A stretch of 64,000 nucleotides of DNA from Enterobacter mori (GTDB taxonomy: Bacteria; Pseudomonadota; Gammaproteobacteria; Enterobacterales; Enterobacteriaceae). Positions 39,707-48,671 of this stretch are shown here, one piece after another. The position numbers were made by a program, and so were the translations under genes. Position 1 is the first letter of the stretch. Every line of letters begins with the position of its first letter. A model generated the notes under the pieces. It was not told the origin of the DNA and made no database searches. It saw only the letters and a program-made list of their open reading frames with translations. The stretch lies in contig NZ_CP104285.1 in assembly GCF_025244905.1 (NCBI RefSeq), positions 1,984,001-2,048,000 of the forward strand. Reading direction: 5' to 3'.

Positions 39707-40888
39707 TTACAGCAGGGTAGCGATTCCGGCGATGAGGCGTTGCACCCCTTGTTCAAGCTTGCTGCGCGGGCAGCCTGCGTTCAGGCGCACGAAGCCATTA
39801 CCCTCTTCTCCATAGGTGTATCCCGGCATGATCGCCACTTTTTTCTGTTCAATCAGCACTTTTTGCAGCGCCTTGTCGTCAATGTTCAGCGGGCGCAGGT
39901 CAATCCAGGCCAGATAGGTTGCTTCCGGCGGCTGCCAGTTCAGTTTCGGAAAAGCGCGGTTTAATTCCTGCGCGATAAACAACAGATTCTCTTCCAGATA
40001 ACTCCGCAAGGCATCCAGCCATGGCGCTCCCTGCTGATAGGCGGCGATATGCGCCGTCAGCGCCAGCACGGAAGGGGAAGAGAGTCCGTCACGGCCTTTA
40101 AGCGCGCGGAGGTAACCAGTGCGGCTCGCTTCATCGCCGATCAGCCCGTAAGCCCCGGTCAGCGCCGGAATATTAAAGCTTTTCGAGCCGGAGGTGAGGA
40201 GCGCCCATTTGCCGCGAGCTACCTCATTCCACGGTGTGTGATGATGTTTTGCCCACACCATGTCCATATGAATTTCATCGCTGATCGCCGCTACGTCATA
40301 ACGTGCGCACAGTTCCGCCATCTGCGTCAGCTCATCCCGCGTCCAGACCTTACCGGTTGGATTTTGCGGGCTACACAGCAGCAAAATTTTGTTTTCTGGT
40401 TTCGCCAGGGCCGTTTCCAGCGCGGCCATATCACCCATCCAGCCGCTCGCCTGTTTCACCATCGCGACCGGAACGACGTGGCGCGCGTTGCCTTCGATGG
40501 CGTTATAAAACGCATCGTACGCCGGAGTATGAACCACCACGCCGTCGCCGGGTTGCGACCAGAGACGGATCAGCTCTGACACCATGTAGATGACGGAAGG
40601 GCCATAAACGACGGATTCGGTATCGATACGGCTGTTAAAGCGTTGCTGGAACCAGTGCGCGACGGCAGCCAGAAACTCATCGTTTTTCCAGCGGCTGTAG
40701 CCAAACACGCCGTGATCGATGCGCTGATGCAGCGCGTCGGTGATACAAGGGGCGGTGGCGAAATCCATATCCGAGATAGTGAAGGGCAGCAGATCGGCCG
40801 CGCCAAAGCGGTCGGCAACGTAATCCCACTGGGTGCACCAGGTGCCGTGACGATCCACGACGGTCGAGAAATCAAACATAACGCTCAT
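39707..40888 (-). CDS. malY: PLP-dependent beta-cystathionase MalY
   Basis: Pyridoxal-phosphate enzyme of 393 residues that cleaves cystathionine and, separately, binds MalT and keeps the maltose regulon off. The PLP lysine is in LTSGSKSFNIPAL (near residue 234), with the SPQNPTGKVW and DEIHMDM motifs. It matches E. coli MalY (390). It lies downstream of malX; a hairpin sits between the two, unlike the very short K-12 gap. Confidence 0.95.
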   Translation of the reverse strand: MSVMFDFSTVVDRHGTWCTQWDYVADRFGAADLLPFTISDMDFATAPCITDALHQRIDHGVFGYSRWKNDEFLAAVAHWFQQRFNSRIDTESVVYGPSVIYMVSELIRLWSQPGDGVVVHTPAYDAFYNAIEGNARHVVPVAMVKQASGWMGDMAALETALAKPENKILLLCSPQNPTGKVWTRDELTQMAELCARYDVAAISDEIHMDMVWAKHHHTPWNEVARGKWALLTSGSKSFNIPALTGAYGLIGDEASRTGYLRALKGRDGLSSPSVLALTAHIAAYQQGAPWLDALRSYLEENLLFIAQELNRAFPKLNWQPPEATYLAWIDLRPLNIDDKALQKVLIEQKKVAIMPGYTYGEEGNGFVRLNAGCPRSKLEQGVQRLIAGIATLL

Positions 40889-40899
40889 CCTTAACGTAA

Positions 40900-40925
40900 A
40901 ACCCCCTCATGGTGAGGGGGGGAGG
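40900..40925 (-). terminator. Intercistronic hairpin between malX and malY
   Basis: CCCCCTCA-TGG-TGAGGGGG (40902-40920). On the minus strand it is followed by TTTTACG, so it looks like an attenuator or partial terminator lowering malY relative to malX. Confidence 0.6.
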
Positions 40926-40927
40926 CA

Positions 40928-42520
40928 TCAGGCTTCGACTGTTCGCATCAGCGTTGCCAGCTCATCTTTTACCGACTGCACCTGCGGGCCGATAACCACC
41001 TGCAAATTATGCTGATTTAACTGTACCACACCGATGGCGCGGTTAGCTTTCAGCGCATGGGTATCCACTTTCGACATATCCGCCACCGACAGGCGCAGGC
41101 GGGTAATGCAGTTATCCAGCGAGGTGATGTTATCCGCGCCGCCCAGCGCTGCCAGAATGGCAGGGGTGTTGTAACCCGATTTTCCTACCGTCCCTGCAAC
41201 CGCTTGTTCAACGCTGGTCGCTGTTTCAGCATCACGGCCCGGTGTTTTCAGGTTAAAGCGGGTGATGGCGAAGCGGAAGATGCCGTAGTACACCGCAAAC
41301 CAGATTGCCGCCACGACCGGCACCAGATACCACTTAGTGGACAAGCCGTGCAGGATCCCGAACACCACGAAGTCAATCACGTTGCCGTCAGTGTTACCGA
41401 TGGTGACGCCGAGCACCGCCATCACGGTGAAGCCCAGACCGGTCAGCACGGCGTGAATGAGGTACAGCACCGGCGCGACGAACAGGAACAGGAATTCGAT
41501 TGGCTCGGTTGTGCCGCCAACGACGCAGGCGATCACGCCGGAAATCAGCAGGCCTTTAATTTTATGACGGTTTTCCGGACGAGCACAGTGGTACATCGCC
41601 AGCGCCGCACCCGGCAGGCCGCCGAGGAAGGCAGGCATTTTGCCCTGAGACAGGAAACGGGTTGCGCTCTCAGAGAAGCCGTGGGTGGTTGGGCAGCTCA
41701 GCTGCGCCTGGAAGATCGTCAGCGCACCGCTCACGTCGTGACCGCATACATCCATCGTCCCGCCCGCTTCGGTGAAGCGAATCAGGGCTACCAGAATGTG
41801 CTGCAGACCAAACGGCAGCAGCAGACGTTCACCGGTACCGAAGATCATCGGACCGAAATCACCCGCGCCGTTAATGATGCGACCAATACCGGTGATACCC
41901 ATCGCGAAAACAGGCCAGATCAGCGGAATGATCAGACCAAACAGACCCATTACCACGAGGGTGATAATCGGCACAAAGCGGGTGCCGCCGAAAAAGGCCA
42001 GAGCATCCGGCAGGCGGATATTGTGGAAACGTTCGTGCAGCATCCAGATAATCACACCCGCGATCACCGCACCGAGGATCCCGGTGTCGATGGACTGAAT
42101 ACCAATCACGCTCTGGATATTATTGGCTTTCAGTACGGCAGCGTCGGTGGTAGGCAGAATGCCTTTTGCGGTCAACCAGAAGTTAACCGCAAGGTTCATC
42201 ACCGCGTAGCCCACGAAGCCCGCAAAGGCGGCCACGCCTTTATTTTCGCGCGCCAGGCCCAGCGGGATGGCGATGCAGAACATGACGGGCAGGAAGCTAA
42301 ACGCAAAGGAGCCGACTTTGCTCATCCAGATGAAGATCGCCTGCAGCACCGGGTTGCCGAGGAACGGGATCAGCGTAACAACGTCATGACTGCTCAGGGA
42401 GCTGCCGATCCCCAGCATGATCCCGCAGAATGAGAGGAGTGCCACGGGCAGCATAAAGGTTTTACCCAGTTGCTGGAAAAATTCCCACAGCGATATTTTT
42501 TGTGCTGCTTTCGCCGTCAT
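40928..42520 (-). CDS. malX: PTS enzyme IICB component MalX
   Basis: Sugar phosphotransferase permease of 530 residues: membrane IIC domain (about 1-430, glucose/maltose family, with the GGTTEPIEFLFLFVAP loop) and C-terminal IIB domain (about 450-530) with its phosphorylated Cys in ITSLDNCITRLRLSV. The E. coli MalX transports glucose and maltose when expressed, but its natural substrate is unknown. It heads the malXY unit, divergent from and repressed by MalI. Confidence 0.95.
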   Translation of the reverse strand: MTAKAAQKISLWEFFQQLGKTFMLPVALLSFCGIMLGIGSSLSSHDVVTLIPFLGNPVLQAIFIWMSKVGSFAFSFLPVMFCIAIPLGLARENKGVAAFAGFVGYAVMNLAVNFWLTAKGILPTTDAAVLKANNIQSVIGIQSIDTGILGAVIAGVIIWMLHERFHNIRLPDALAFFGGTRFVPIITLVVMGLFGLIIPLIWPVFAMGITGIGRIINGAGDFGPMIFGTGERLLLPFGLQHILVALIRFTEAGGTMDVCGHDVSGALTIFQAQLSCPTTHGFSESATRFLSQGKMPAFLGGLPGAALAMYHCARPENRHKIKGLLISGVIACVVGGTTEPIEFLFLFVAPVLYLIHAVLTGLGFTVMAVLGVTIGNTDGNVIDFVVFGILHGLSTKWYLVPVVAAIWFAVYYGIFRFAITRFNLKTPGRDAETATSVEQAVAGTVGKSGYNTPAILAALGGADNITSLDNCITRLRLSVADMSKVDTHALKANRAIGVVQLNQHNLQVVIGPQVQSVKDELATLMRTVEA

Positions 42521-42573
42521 AAAACGACTCCTTTATTGTTAAAATCAGTTTATCTGCTTCAATGCTGCGAGAA

Positions 42574-42589
42574 GATAAAACGTTTTATC
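42574..42589. promoter_or_regulatory. MalI operator at malX
   Basis: Perfect 16-base palindrome GATAAAACGTTTTATC, 54 bases before the malX ATG, equal to the known MalI operator. Confidence 0.9.
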
Positions 42590-42593
42590 AAAG

Positions 42594-42615
42594 TTTAGTG
42601 CGCGCTAAATCACAT
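42594..42615. promoter_or_regulatory. CRP-like site between malX and malI
   Basis: One half-site is perfect (ATCACATT, ending 42615-42616); the other, TGCGC in place of TGTGA, is degenerate. The E. coli malX and malI promoters are both CRP-activated, which fits. Confidence 0.5.
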
Positions 42616-42652
42616 TCTCAGGCTTTGACTGATAGTATAAAGATATCGTATT

Positions 42653-42668
42653 GATAAAACGTTTTACC
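42653..42668. promoter_or_regulatory. MalI operator at malI
   Basis: GATAAAACGTTTTACC at 42653-42668 is a near-copy of the malX operator, with one mismatch, 31 bases before the malI ATG. It gives autorepression. Confidence 0.85.
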
Positions 42669-42698
42669 GATCTCATTATCAGGGAGTCACGCCAACCC

Positions 42699-43727
42699 AT
42701 GGCTGTAGCGAAAAAGATCACCATCAATGATGTTGCCCTCGCGGCTGGCGTTTCCGTCAGCACGGTGTCGCTGGTTTTAAGCGGGAAGGGGCGTATCTCT
42801 CCCGCCACCGGACAGCGGGTCAATGAGGCGGTTGAGCAACTGGGCTTTGTGCGTAACCGCCAGGCTTCAGCGCTGCGCGGCGGGCAAAGCGGGGTGATTG
42901 GCCTGATCGTTCGCGACCTGACGTCACCGTTCTATGCCGAGCTGACCGCCGGTCTAACCGAAGCGCTTGAAGCGCAGGGGCGGATGGTCTTTCTGCTGCA
43001 CGGCGGGCGCGAGGCCGATCAGCTTCTCTCCCGGCTCGATATGCTGCTAAACCAGGGGGTGGACGGGGTGATCGTCGCCGGGGCGTCGGGCGTGGGTAGC
43101 GAACTGTGCGAGCGTGCCGCCGAAAAAGGTGTGCCGCTGGTCTTTGCCTCACGTGCCAGCTACCTTGATGAAGCCGACACGCTGCGCCCGGATAATATGC
43201 AGGCCGCGCAAATGTTGACCGAGCATCTTATTCGTCGCGGGCATCAGCGCATTGCCTGGCTTGGCGGTAAAAGTTCGTCCCTTACGCGCGCCGAGCGGGT
43301 AGGCGGCTACTGTTCGACGCTGATTAAATACGGGCTGCCGTTCCACAGTGAGTGGGTGGTGGAATGTGGATCCAGCCAGAAGATGGCGGCGGAAGCGATA
43401 GGCGCGCTACTGCGAAGCAGCCCGACGATCAGCGCCGTGATTTGCTACAACGATGTGATTGCGATGGGTGCCTGGTTTGGCCTGATCCGCGCTGGTCGTC
43501 AGAGCGGCGAGGGCGGGGTGGAAACCTTCTTCGGGCACCAGGTGGCGCTGGGGGCGTTCGCCGACGTCGGTGAAAACGCGCTCGACGATCTGCCCATCGT
43601 CTGGGCCACTACCCCCGCGCGCGAGATGGGCTACACGCTGGCGGACAGGATCATGCAGCGCATCGACAATACGGATGTGCAGGCCGGGCACCAGATTGTG
43701 GCGGCGCGGTTAGTGACGGTGAAATAA
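42699..43727 (+). CDS. malI: LacI-family repressor MalI
   Basis: Repressor of malXY, 342 residues. The helix-turn-helix is at the N-terminus (ITINDVALAAGVSVSTVSLVLSGKGRIS), then a sugar-binding-type core. The start MAVAKK at 42699 matches E. coli; the reading frame is open upstream but runs through the operator. The inducer is unknown in E. coli. Downstream of it K-12 has hdhA and the uidRABC glucuronide genes; here only REP units and then ydgA follow. Confidence 0.95.
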   Translation: MAVAKKITINDVALAAGVSVSTVSLVLSGKGRISPATGQRVNEAVEQLGFVRNRQASALRGGQSGVIGLIVRDLTSPFYAELTAGLTEALEAQGRMVFLLHGGREADQLLSRLDMLLNQGVDGVIVAGASGVGSELCERAAEKGVPLVFASRASYLDEADTLRPDNMQAAQMLTEHLIRRGHQRIAWLGGKSSSLTRAERVGGYCSTLIKYGLPFHSEWVVECGSSQKMAAEAIGALLRSSPTISAVICYNDVIAMGAWFGLIRAGRQSGEGGVETFFGHQVALGAFADVGENALDDLPIVWATTPAREMGYTLADRIMQRIDNTDVQAGHQIVAARLVTVK

Positions 43728-43742
43728 TCTTCGCTGCACATC

Positions 43743-43818
43743 GCCCGGCGGCGCTGCGCTTGCACGGGCCTACAACGGCCCGGAATCGTAGGCCGGGTAA
43801 GCGTCAGCGCCACCCGGC
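43743..43818. repeat. Paired REP units (BIME) between malI and ydgA
   Basis: A degenerate REP (43743-43773, GCCCGGCGGCGCTGCGCTTG then CACGGGCCTAC) and a good REP (43788-43818, GTAGGCCGGGTAAGCGTCAG then CGCCACCCGGC) in opposite orientation. Confidence 0.82.
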
Positions 43819-43819
43819 A

Positions 43820-43849
43820 ATAAAAAACCCCTCATAAGAGGGGTTTTGA
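43820..43849. terminator. Bidirectional terminator between malI and ydgA
   Basis: Ten-base stem AAAACCCCTC / GAGGGGTTTT (43824-43847), with A run before and T run after, so it serves both convergent genes. Confidence 0.9.
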
Positions 43850-43852
43850 CGT

Positions 43853-45367
43853 TTACTGTTGCGGTGCCGCCGGTTCAGCCGGTTCCGGCATCCCCAGAGC
43901 TGGCATACCAAACATGCCGACAAAATCTTCAAGCGGCATTTTATCGCCGTTCAGAGTTACCTGGCCGTTGGCATACTGCAGGCTGGTGGAAATCGTGTTG
44001 TCTTCCACTTTAGTGATGCGGAACATCTGGCCCATTGCCGCCAGACCTTTCACCTGCTGGTTCGCCAGTTTGCCAGCGTCTTCATCGCCGTAACCTTCAA
44101 GCTTCGCAATCTGGGTCATAAACTCGGTCGCCATGTCCATTGGGATGGTCAGCTTGCTCTCGAGTGACTTCACGCTGCGATCCACTTCCTGCGCCAGCGT
44201 CTGCGGTTCACCCGTTGCGGTTGCAGGATCTTTCAGGAACAGAGACAGGTTAAAGTTGGTTTCGCCTTTGCTGTTTTTCCAGCTCAGCGGCGCGACGGTT
44301 ACCACCGGCTCGCCTTTCAGCAGGATCGGCAGGTTGTTGAACAGCACTGCCATCGCCTGCTGCTGGTACACTTCCGGGTTCTGCTGCAGTGCGGCATCGG
44401 TCAGCAGCGCCTGGCTCTCTTTGCTGTATTTCTGGCTAAACTCGTGCCACGCCTGGCCGTCGATATTGCCGATCTTCAGCGTTAATTTTCCGGTCCCCAG
44501 ATCCTGATTTTGCACCTTCATGCTCTTCAGGGCGTAATCCAGCTGCGTATTGATATTCTTACCGTCTTTGGAAATTTCAGATTTGCCGTTCACGTCCATG
44601 CCTTCCAGCACGGCCATCTCTTTACCTTCAACCGCGATTGCAATCTTATCGAGAGAGAGCTTCTGATCGCCAATACGCTCTTTAAAATCGGTCATACGGC
44701 TGTTGCCGTCGGCTTTCAGGTTGTTGAAACTGAGCTGAACCTTTTGGTTATATTCGTTAACCGCGTTCACCACACCGCTTTCTGCTTCGCCGGTCAGAGA
44801 GAACACGTTTCCTTCGCGGTCAGCGTCAAGTTTGAAGTTGCCTCCGCTGAAGGCGACCTTCTCGTTCTCTTTCTCATAGTTCAGCGCTTTCAGCGCAATA
44901 TCGGAACTCGTGTCACCGGCATAGCTGATGCGAGTATTGATTTCGAAAGGCGAGGTATTTTTTGCCAGATCAAACAGCGGCTTGGTGACGTCGTTATTCA
45001 CCAGCACCGTGTGAACGGACGCCATTGATGGGATCAGATTAAACGATTTTAACTGCGCCAGCGGGAACGGACCGTGGCTGACCACTTCATCCAGCACCAC
45101 GCTCTGGCCTGGCTTCAGCCAGGCGTTGGCGTTTCCTGCTACAGGTTTCACCACCATCTGCATATGGCTGGTAAACACGCCGCGCTGATAGTTCTGATAG
45201 CTAAGCTCAATGCCTGCCTCTGGCGCGCTGCGCTTAATCTCTCCGTTAGCCTGCGCGACCATCTCAGCCAGACGGCCTTCTAGCTGTTTCCCGGTAAACC
45301 AGGAGGCACCCGTCCAGACCACGCCTAACGCTACAATCACTCCAACCGCTACGACCGATTTTTTCAT
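43853..45367 (-). CDS. ydgA: DUF945 protein YdgA
   Basis: Protein of 504 residues with an N-terminal signal anchor (about 5-22, VVAVGVIVALGVVWTGASWF), the rest predicted periplasmic and rich in beta structure. It is orthologous to E. coli YdgA (502) and to the YihF group. Its role is unknown; it copurifies with the inner membrane. The tail is Pro/Ala-rich (GMPEPAEPAAPQQ). It follows manA on the same strand after a gap of 99 bases. Confidence 0.9.
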   Translation of the reverse strand: MKKSVVAVGVIVALGVVWTGASWFTGKQLEGRLAEMVAQANGEIKRSAPEAGIELSYQNYQRGVFTSHMQMVVKPVAGNANAWLKPGQSVVLDEVVSHGPFPLAQLKSFNLIPSMASVHTVLVNNDVTKPLFDLAKNTSPFEINTRISYAGDTSSDIALKALNYEKENEKVAFSGGNFKLDADREGNVFSLTGEAESGVVNAVNEYNQKVQLSFNNLKADGNSRMTDFKERIGDQKLSLDKIAIAVEGKEMAVLEGMDVNGKSEISKDGKNINTQLDYALKSMKVQNQDLGTGKLTLKIGNIDGQAWHEFSQKYSKESQALLTDAALQQNPEVYQQQAMAVLFNNLPILLKGEPVVTVAPLSWKNSKGETNFNLSLFLKDPATATGEPQTLAQEVDRSVKSLESKLTIPMDMATEFMTQIAKLEGYGDEDAGKLANQQVKGLAAMGQMFRITKVEDNTISTSLQYANGQVTLNGDKMPLEDFVGMFGMPALGMPEPAEPAAPQQ

Positions 45368-45466
45368 TGCGACTATCCCTAAAATGAAACCAGGCGGTAA
45401 AAACCGCCCGGAGATATAAAGCCTAAAACTAGCTTAGCAAGAGTTGTTAAAAAATTCAGTAAGTGC

Positions 45467-46642
45467 TTATAGCTTATTAAAAACGCGCGCCAGACGACCG
45501 GTGCCGCTCACGCTAACCGGCGACTCGTTCGCTGCAACAAAAGCCGATTCGCCCGGCTTGAGCACCAGACGCTGTTGGCCTTTCTGCAGCGTCACTTCGC
45601 CTTCAACGCAGAACAGGATTGCCGCGCTCTCCTGCGCGATGGCGGTTTCGGCCTGGCTCAGATCGTGCAGAGAAAACGCAAAATCCTCAACCGGGATCGG
45701 GAAGTCCAGCTCTGCGCCGTTTTTCACCGGCTGAGTCAGCAGCTCGTCGGCAGGCTTCGCCACGAACTTCACGTTAGCGACCAGCTCAGGGATATCGATG
45801 TATTTTGGCGTCAGGCCCGCGCGCAGCACGTTATCCGAGTTGGCCATCACTTCAAGCGCGACGCCCTGCAGGTAGGCGTGCGGGGTTTCGGCAAACAGGA
45901 ACATTGCTTCGCCCGGGTTCAGCTTCACCACGTTCAGCAGCAGAGGAGAGAACAGGCCGCTGTCGTCCGGGTAGAATTCGGAAATCAGACGGATAGTCTC
46001 CCACGGCTCACCTTGCTGGCTGTTCAGTGCTGCTTTCAGCACTGCCAGCGCGTGGGCTTTTTCTTCGCCCTGCATATTCAGCAGGCTGGCGAACAGCTGG
46101 CTCAGCGCGTCCGCGTTCGGGTTTTCCAGGAAGTGGGCGATAGCTTTGTTGGCACCCGCGACAGGTTGCAGCAGAGAAACGATCTCCGAAAACTCGCGGA
46201 ACGCGTTCATCGCCAGGAAAGGGGTGAGAGCAAATACCAGCTCCGGCTTGTGGTTCGGATCTTTGTAGTTACGTTCAGCCGCGTCTAATGGAATACCCGC
46301 CGCGTTCTCTTTCGCAAAGCCGATTTCAGAGGCTTTCTTGTTCGGGTGAACCTGAATGGAGAGCGGCTGGTCGGCGCACAGTACCTTAAACAGGAACGGC
46401 AGTTCGCCAAAACGAGTGGCAACCTTGTCGCCCAGCAGTGCGGCTTTATCGGCATCAATCACGTCGCGCAGGCTGCGTACCTGGCCGCTGGCGTCTGTTA
46501 TTTTTGAGCTGCTCTTCGGGTGCGCGCCCATCCACAGCTCTGCCATCGGCAGGTTGTCCGGGTTGGCGATACCGTAGAGATCCGTTAACGCAGTTTTACT
46601 TCCCCAGGCGTAGTTTTGCACTGAGTTGATGAGTTTTTGCAT
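45467..46642 (-). CDS. manA: Mannose-6-phosphate isomerase
   Basis: Zinc enzyme of 391 residues interconverting mannose-6-P and fructose-6-P, needed for mannose use and GDP-mannose supply. The type I signature is visible: QPLSIQVHPNK (zinc Gln/His, about 95-106), ERNYKDPNHKPELVFAL and the C-terminal AEIPHAYL-type segment AETPHAYLQG. The start MQKLINSVQNYAWG at 46642 matches E. coli; an ATG six codons upstream is not needed. Confidence 0.97.
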   Translation of the reverse strand: MQKLINSVQNYAWGSKTALTDLYGIANPDNLPMAELWMGAHPKSSSKITDASGQVRSLRDVIDADKAALLGDKVATRFGELPFLFKVLCADQPLSIQVHPNKKASEIGFAKENAAGIPLDAAERNYKDPNHKPELVFALTPFLAMNAFREFSEIVSLLQPVAGANKAIAHFLENPNADALSQLFASLLNMQGEEKAHALAVLKAALNSQQGEPWETIRLISEFYPDDSGLFSPLLLNVVKLNPGEAMFLFAETPHAYLQGVALEVMANSDNVLRAGLTPKYIDIPELVANVKFVAKPADELLTQPVKNGAELDFPIPVEDFAFSLHDLSQAETAIAQESAAILFCVEGEVTLQKGQQRLVLKPGESAFVAANESPVSVSGTGRLARVFNKL

Positions 46643-46841
46643 TATCAAGCCCTGATTCAAATGTGGAATTAACTCCGGGTATTAAAGCAATAAACCGCGT
46701 GGAAGTAACCTGCGGATGTAAAAAGTCGTACTAGTCTCAGTTTTTGTTAAAAAATTGTGTAGGATAAGCTGACTCGCTTTTAAGCCGGGCAGCGGAACAT
46801 CTGCCCTGAACAATCAGACCGAAGCAGTAAGTGAGAGAACA

Positions 46842-48488
46842 ATGTCGAACAAACCCTTTCATTATCAGGATCCTTTTCCCCTTAGTAAGGATCACACCGA
46901 GTATTATCTGTTAACCCGCGATTACGTTTCTGTCTCTGAGTTTGAGGGACAGGAGATCCTCAAAGTTGACCCGCAGGCGCTGACGCTGATGGCGCAGCAG
47001 GCCTTCCACGATGCTTCGTTCATGCTCCGCCCGGCGCATCAGCAGCAGGTTGCCGATATCCTGAGCGATCCGCAGGCCAGCGAGAACGATAAGTACGTTG
47101 CGCTGCAGTTCCTGCGTAATTCGGATATCGCGGCGAAGGGCATTCTGCCGACCTGCCAGGATACGGGGACCGCAATTATCACCGGCAAAAAAGGCCAGCG
47201 CGTCTGGACCGGCGGCGGAGATGAAGCGGCGCTGGCGCACGGCGTCTACAACACCTATATCGAAGATAACCTGCGCTACTCGCAAAACGCGGCGCTGGAT
47301 ATGTACAAAGAGGTCAACACCGGTACCAACCTGCCTGCTCAGATTGACCTCTACAGCGTCGACGGTGACGAGTACAAATTCCTCTGCATCGCCAAGGGCG
47401 GCGGTTCGGCTAACAAAACCTACCTCTACCAGGAAACCAAAGCGCTGCTCACCCCGGGCAAGCTGAAAAACTACCTGGTTGAGAAAATGCGTACCCTCGG
47501 CACCGCAGCGTGTCCGCCGTACCATATCGCCTTCGTGATCGGCGGTACCTCGGCGGAAAGCACGCTGAAAACCGTCAAGCTGGCGTCGACCAAATACTAC
47601 GACGGGCTGCCGACCGAAGGGAACGAACACGGCCAGGCATTTCGCGACGTGCAGCTTGAGCAGGAACTGCTGACCGAAGCGCAGAACCTGGGGCTGGGCG
47701 CACAGTTTGGCGGCAAATACTTCGCGCACGACATTCGTGTGATCCGTCTGCCGCGCCACGGCGCGTCCTGCCCGGTGGGCATGGGCGTGTCCTGCTCGGC
47801 GGATCGTAACATCAAGGCGAAGATCAACCGTGACGGCATCTGGATCGAGAAGCTGGAGAACAACCCGGGCAAATACATCCCGGAAGAGCTGCGCAAAGCG
47901 GGCGAGGGGGAAGCGGTTCGCGTGGACCTGAATCGTCCGATGAAAGAGATTCTGGCGCAGCTTTCGCAGTATCCGGTCTCGACCCGTCTTTCCCTGAACG
48001 GCACGATTATCGTGGGCCGCGACATCGCACACGCGAAGCTGAAAGAGCGTCTGGACAACGGCGAAGGGCTGCCGCAGTACATTAAAGATCACCCGATCTA
48101 CTACGCAGGCCCGGCGAAAACGCCTGAAGGCTATGCCTCCGGCTCGTTAGGTCCAACCACGGCAGGCCGTATGGATTCCTATGTTGACCAGCTGCAGGCT
48201 AACGGCGGTAGCATGATCATGCTGGCGAAAGGCAACCGCAGCCAGCAGGTGACGGACGCCTGCCACAAGCACGGCGGCTTCTACCTCGGCAGCATCGGCG
48301 GCCCGGCAGCGGTCCTGGCGCAGGGCAGCATCAAGAGCCTGGAGTGCGTGGAATACCCGGAACTGGGTATGGAAGCGATCTGGAAAATAGAAGTGGAAGA
48401 CTTCCCGGCGTTTATCCTGGTGGATGACAAAGGTAACGACTTCTTTAAGCAGATCCAGTCTTCCCAGTGCTCGGCGTGTGTGAAGTAA
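46842..48488 (+). CDS. fumA: Class I fumarase (Fe-S) FumA
   Basis: Oxygen-sensitive [4Fe-4S] fumarase of the TCA cycle, 548 residues. The first cluster ligand is Cys105 (ILPTCQDTG); the other conserved Cys lie in CPPYHIAF and near 318 ([12 protein letters not shown]). FumA rather than FumB is called from position beside fumC. AGTGAGAG precedes the ATG. It is followed by two REP units and then fumC, which has its own leader. Confidence 0.96.
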   Translation: MSNKPFHYQDPFPLSKDHTEYYLLTRDYVSVSEFEGQEILKVDPQALTLMAQQAFHDASFMLRPAHQQQVADILSDPQASENDKYVALQFLRNSDIAAKGILPTCQDTGTAIITGKKGQRVWTGGGDEAALAHGVYNTYIEDNLRYSQNAALDMYKEVNTGTNLPAQIDLYSVDGDEYKFLCIAKGGGSANKTYLYQETKALLTPGKLKNYLVEKMRTLGTAACPPYHIAFVIGGTSAESTLKTVKLASTKYYDGLPTEGNEHGQAFRDVQLEQELLTEAQNLGLGAQFGGKYFAHDIRVIRLPRHGASCPVGMGVSCSADRNIKAKINRDGIWIEKLENNPGKYIPEELRKAGEGEAVRVDLNRPMKEILAQLSQYPVSTRLSLNGTIIVGRDIAHAKLKERLDNGEGLPQYIKDHPIYYAGPAKTPEGYASGSLGPTTAGRMDSYVDQLQANGGSMIMLAKGNRSQQVTDACHKHGGFYLGSIGGPAAVLAQGSIKSLECVEYPELGMEAIWKIEVEDFPAFILVDDKGNDFFKQIQSSQCSACVK

Positions 48489-48498
48489 TTCTGTAAAT

Positions 48499-48570
48499 TG
48501 CCGGGTGGCGGCTGCGCCTTACCCGGCCTACGAGTCTGGTAGGTCGGGTAAGCGTCAGCGCCACCCGACA
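48499..48570. repeat. Two REP units between fumA and fumC
   Basis: TGCCGGGTGGCGGCTGCGCC then TTACCCGGCCTAC (48499-48531), and GTAGGTCGGGTAAGCGTCAG then CGCCACCCGACA (48539-48570), in opposite orientation. This is the only REP set here between tandem rather than convergent genes. Confidence 0.86.
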
Positions 48571-48671
48571 CCAAAAAGAGCGCACAAAGCGCCATAACGT
48601 TTGTCAGAAGTCATCAATACTTATCTCTTAAGCATGTGAGCAATCCCATCTTTGTTATCAAGGAGAAAGTA

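Noticed and set aside
41057..42433. A 458-codon open frame antisense to malX
   Set aside because: It lies fully inside malX on the other strand, has no homologous features, and is rich in His/Gln/Arg as expected from the complement of GC-rich codons.
46911..48092. A 393-codon open frame antisense to fumA
   Set aside because: Shadow frame with Arg/Val/Gln bias; fumA is certain.
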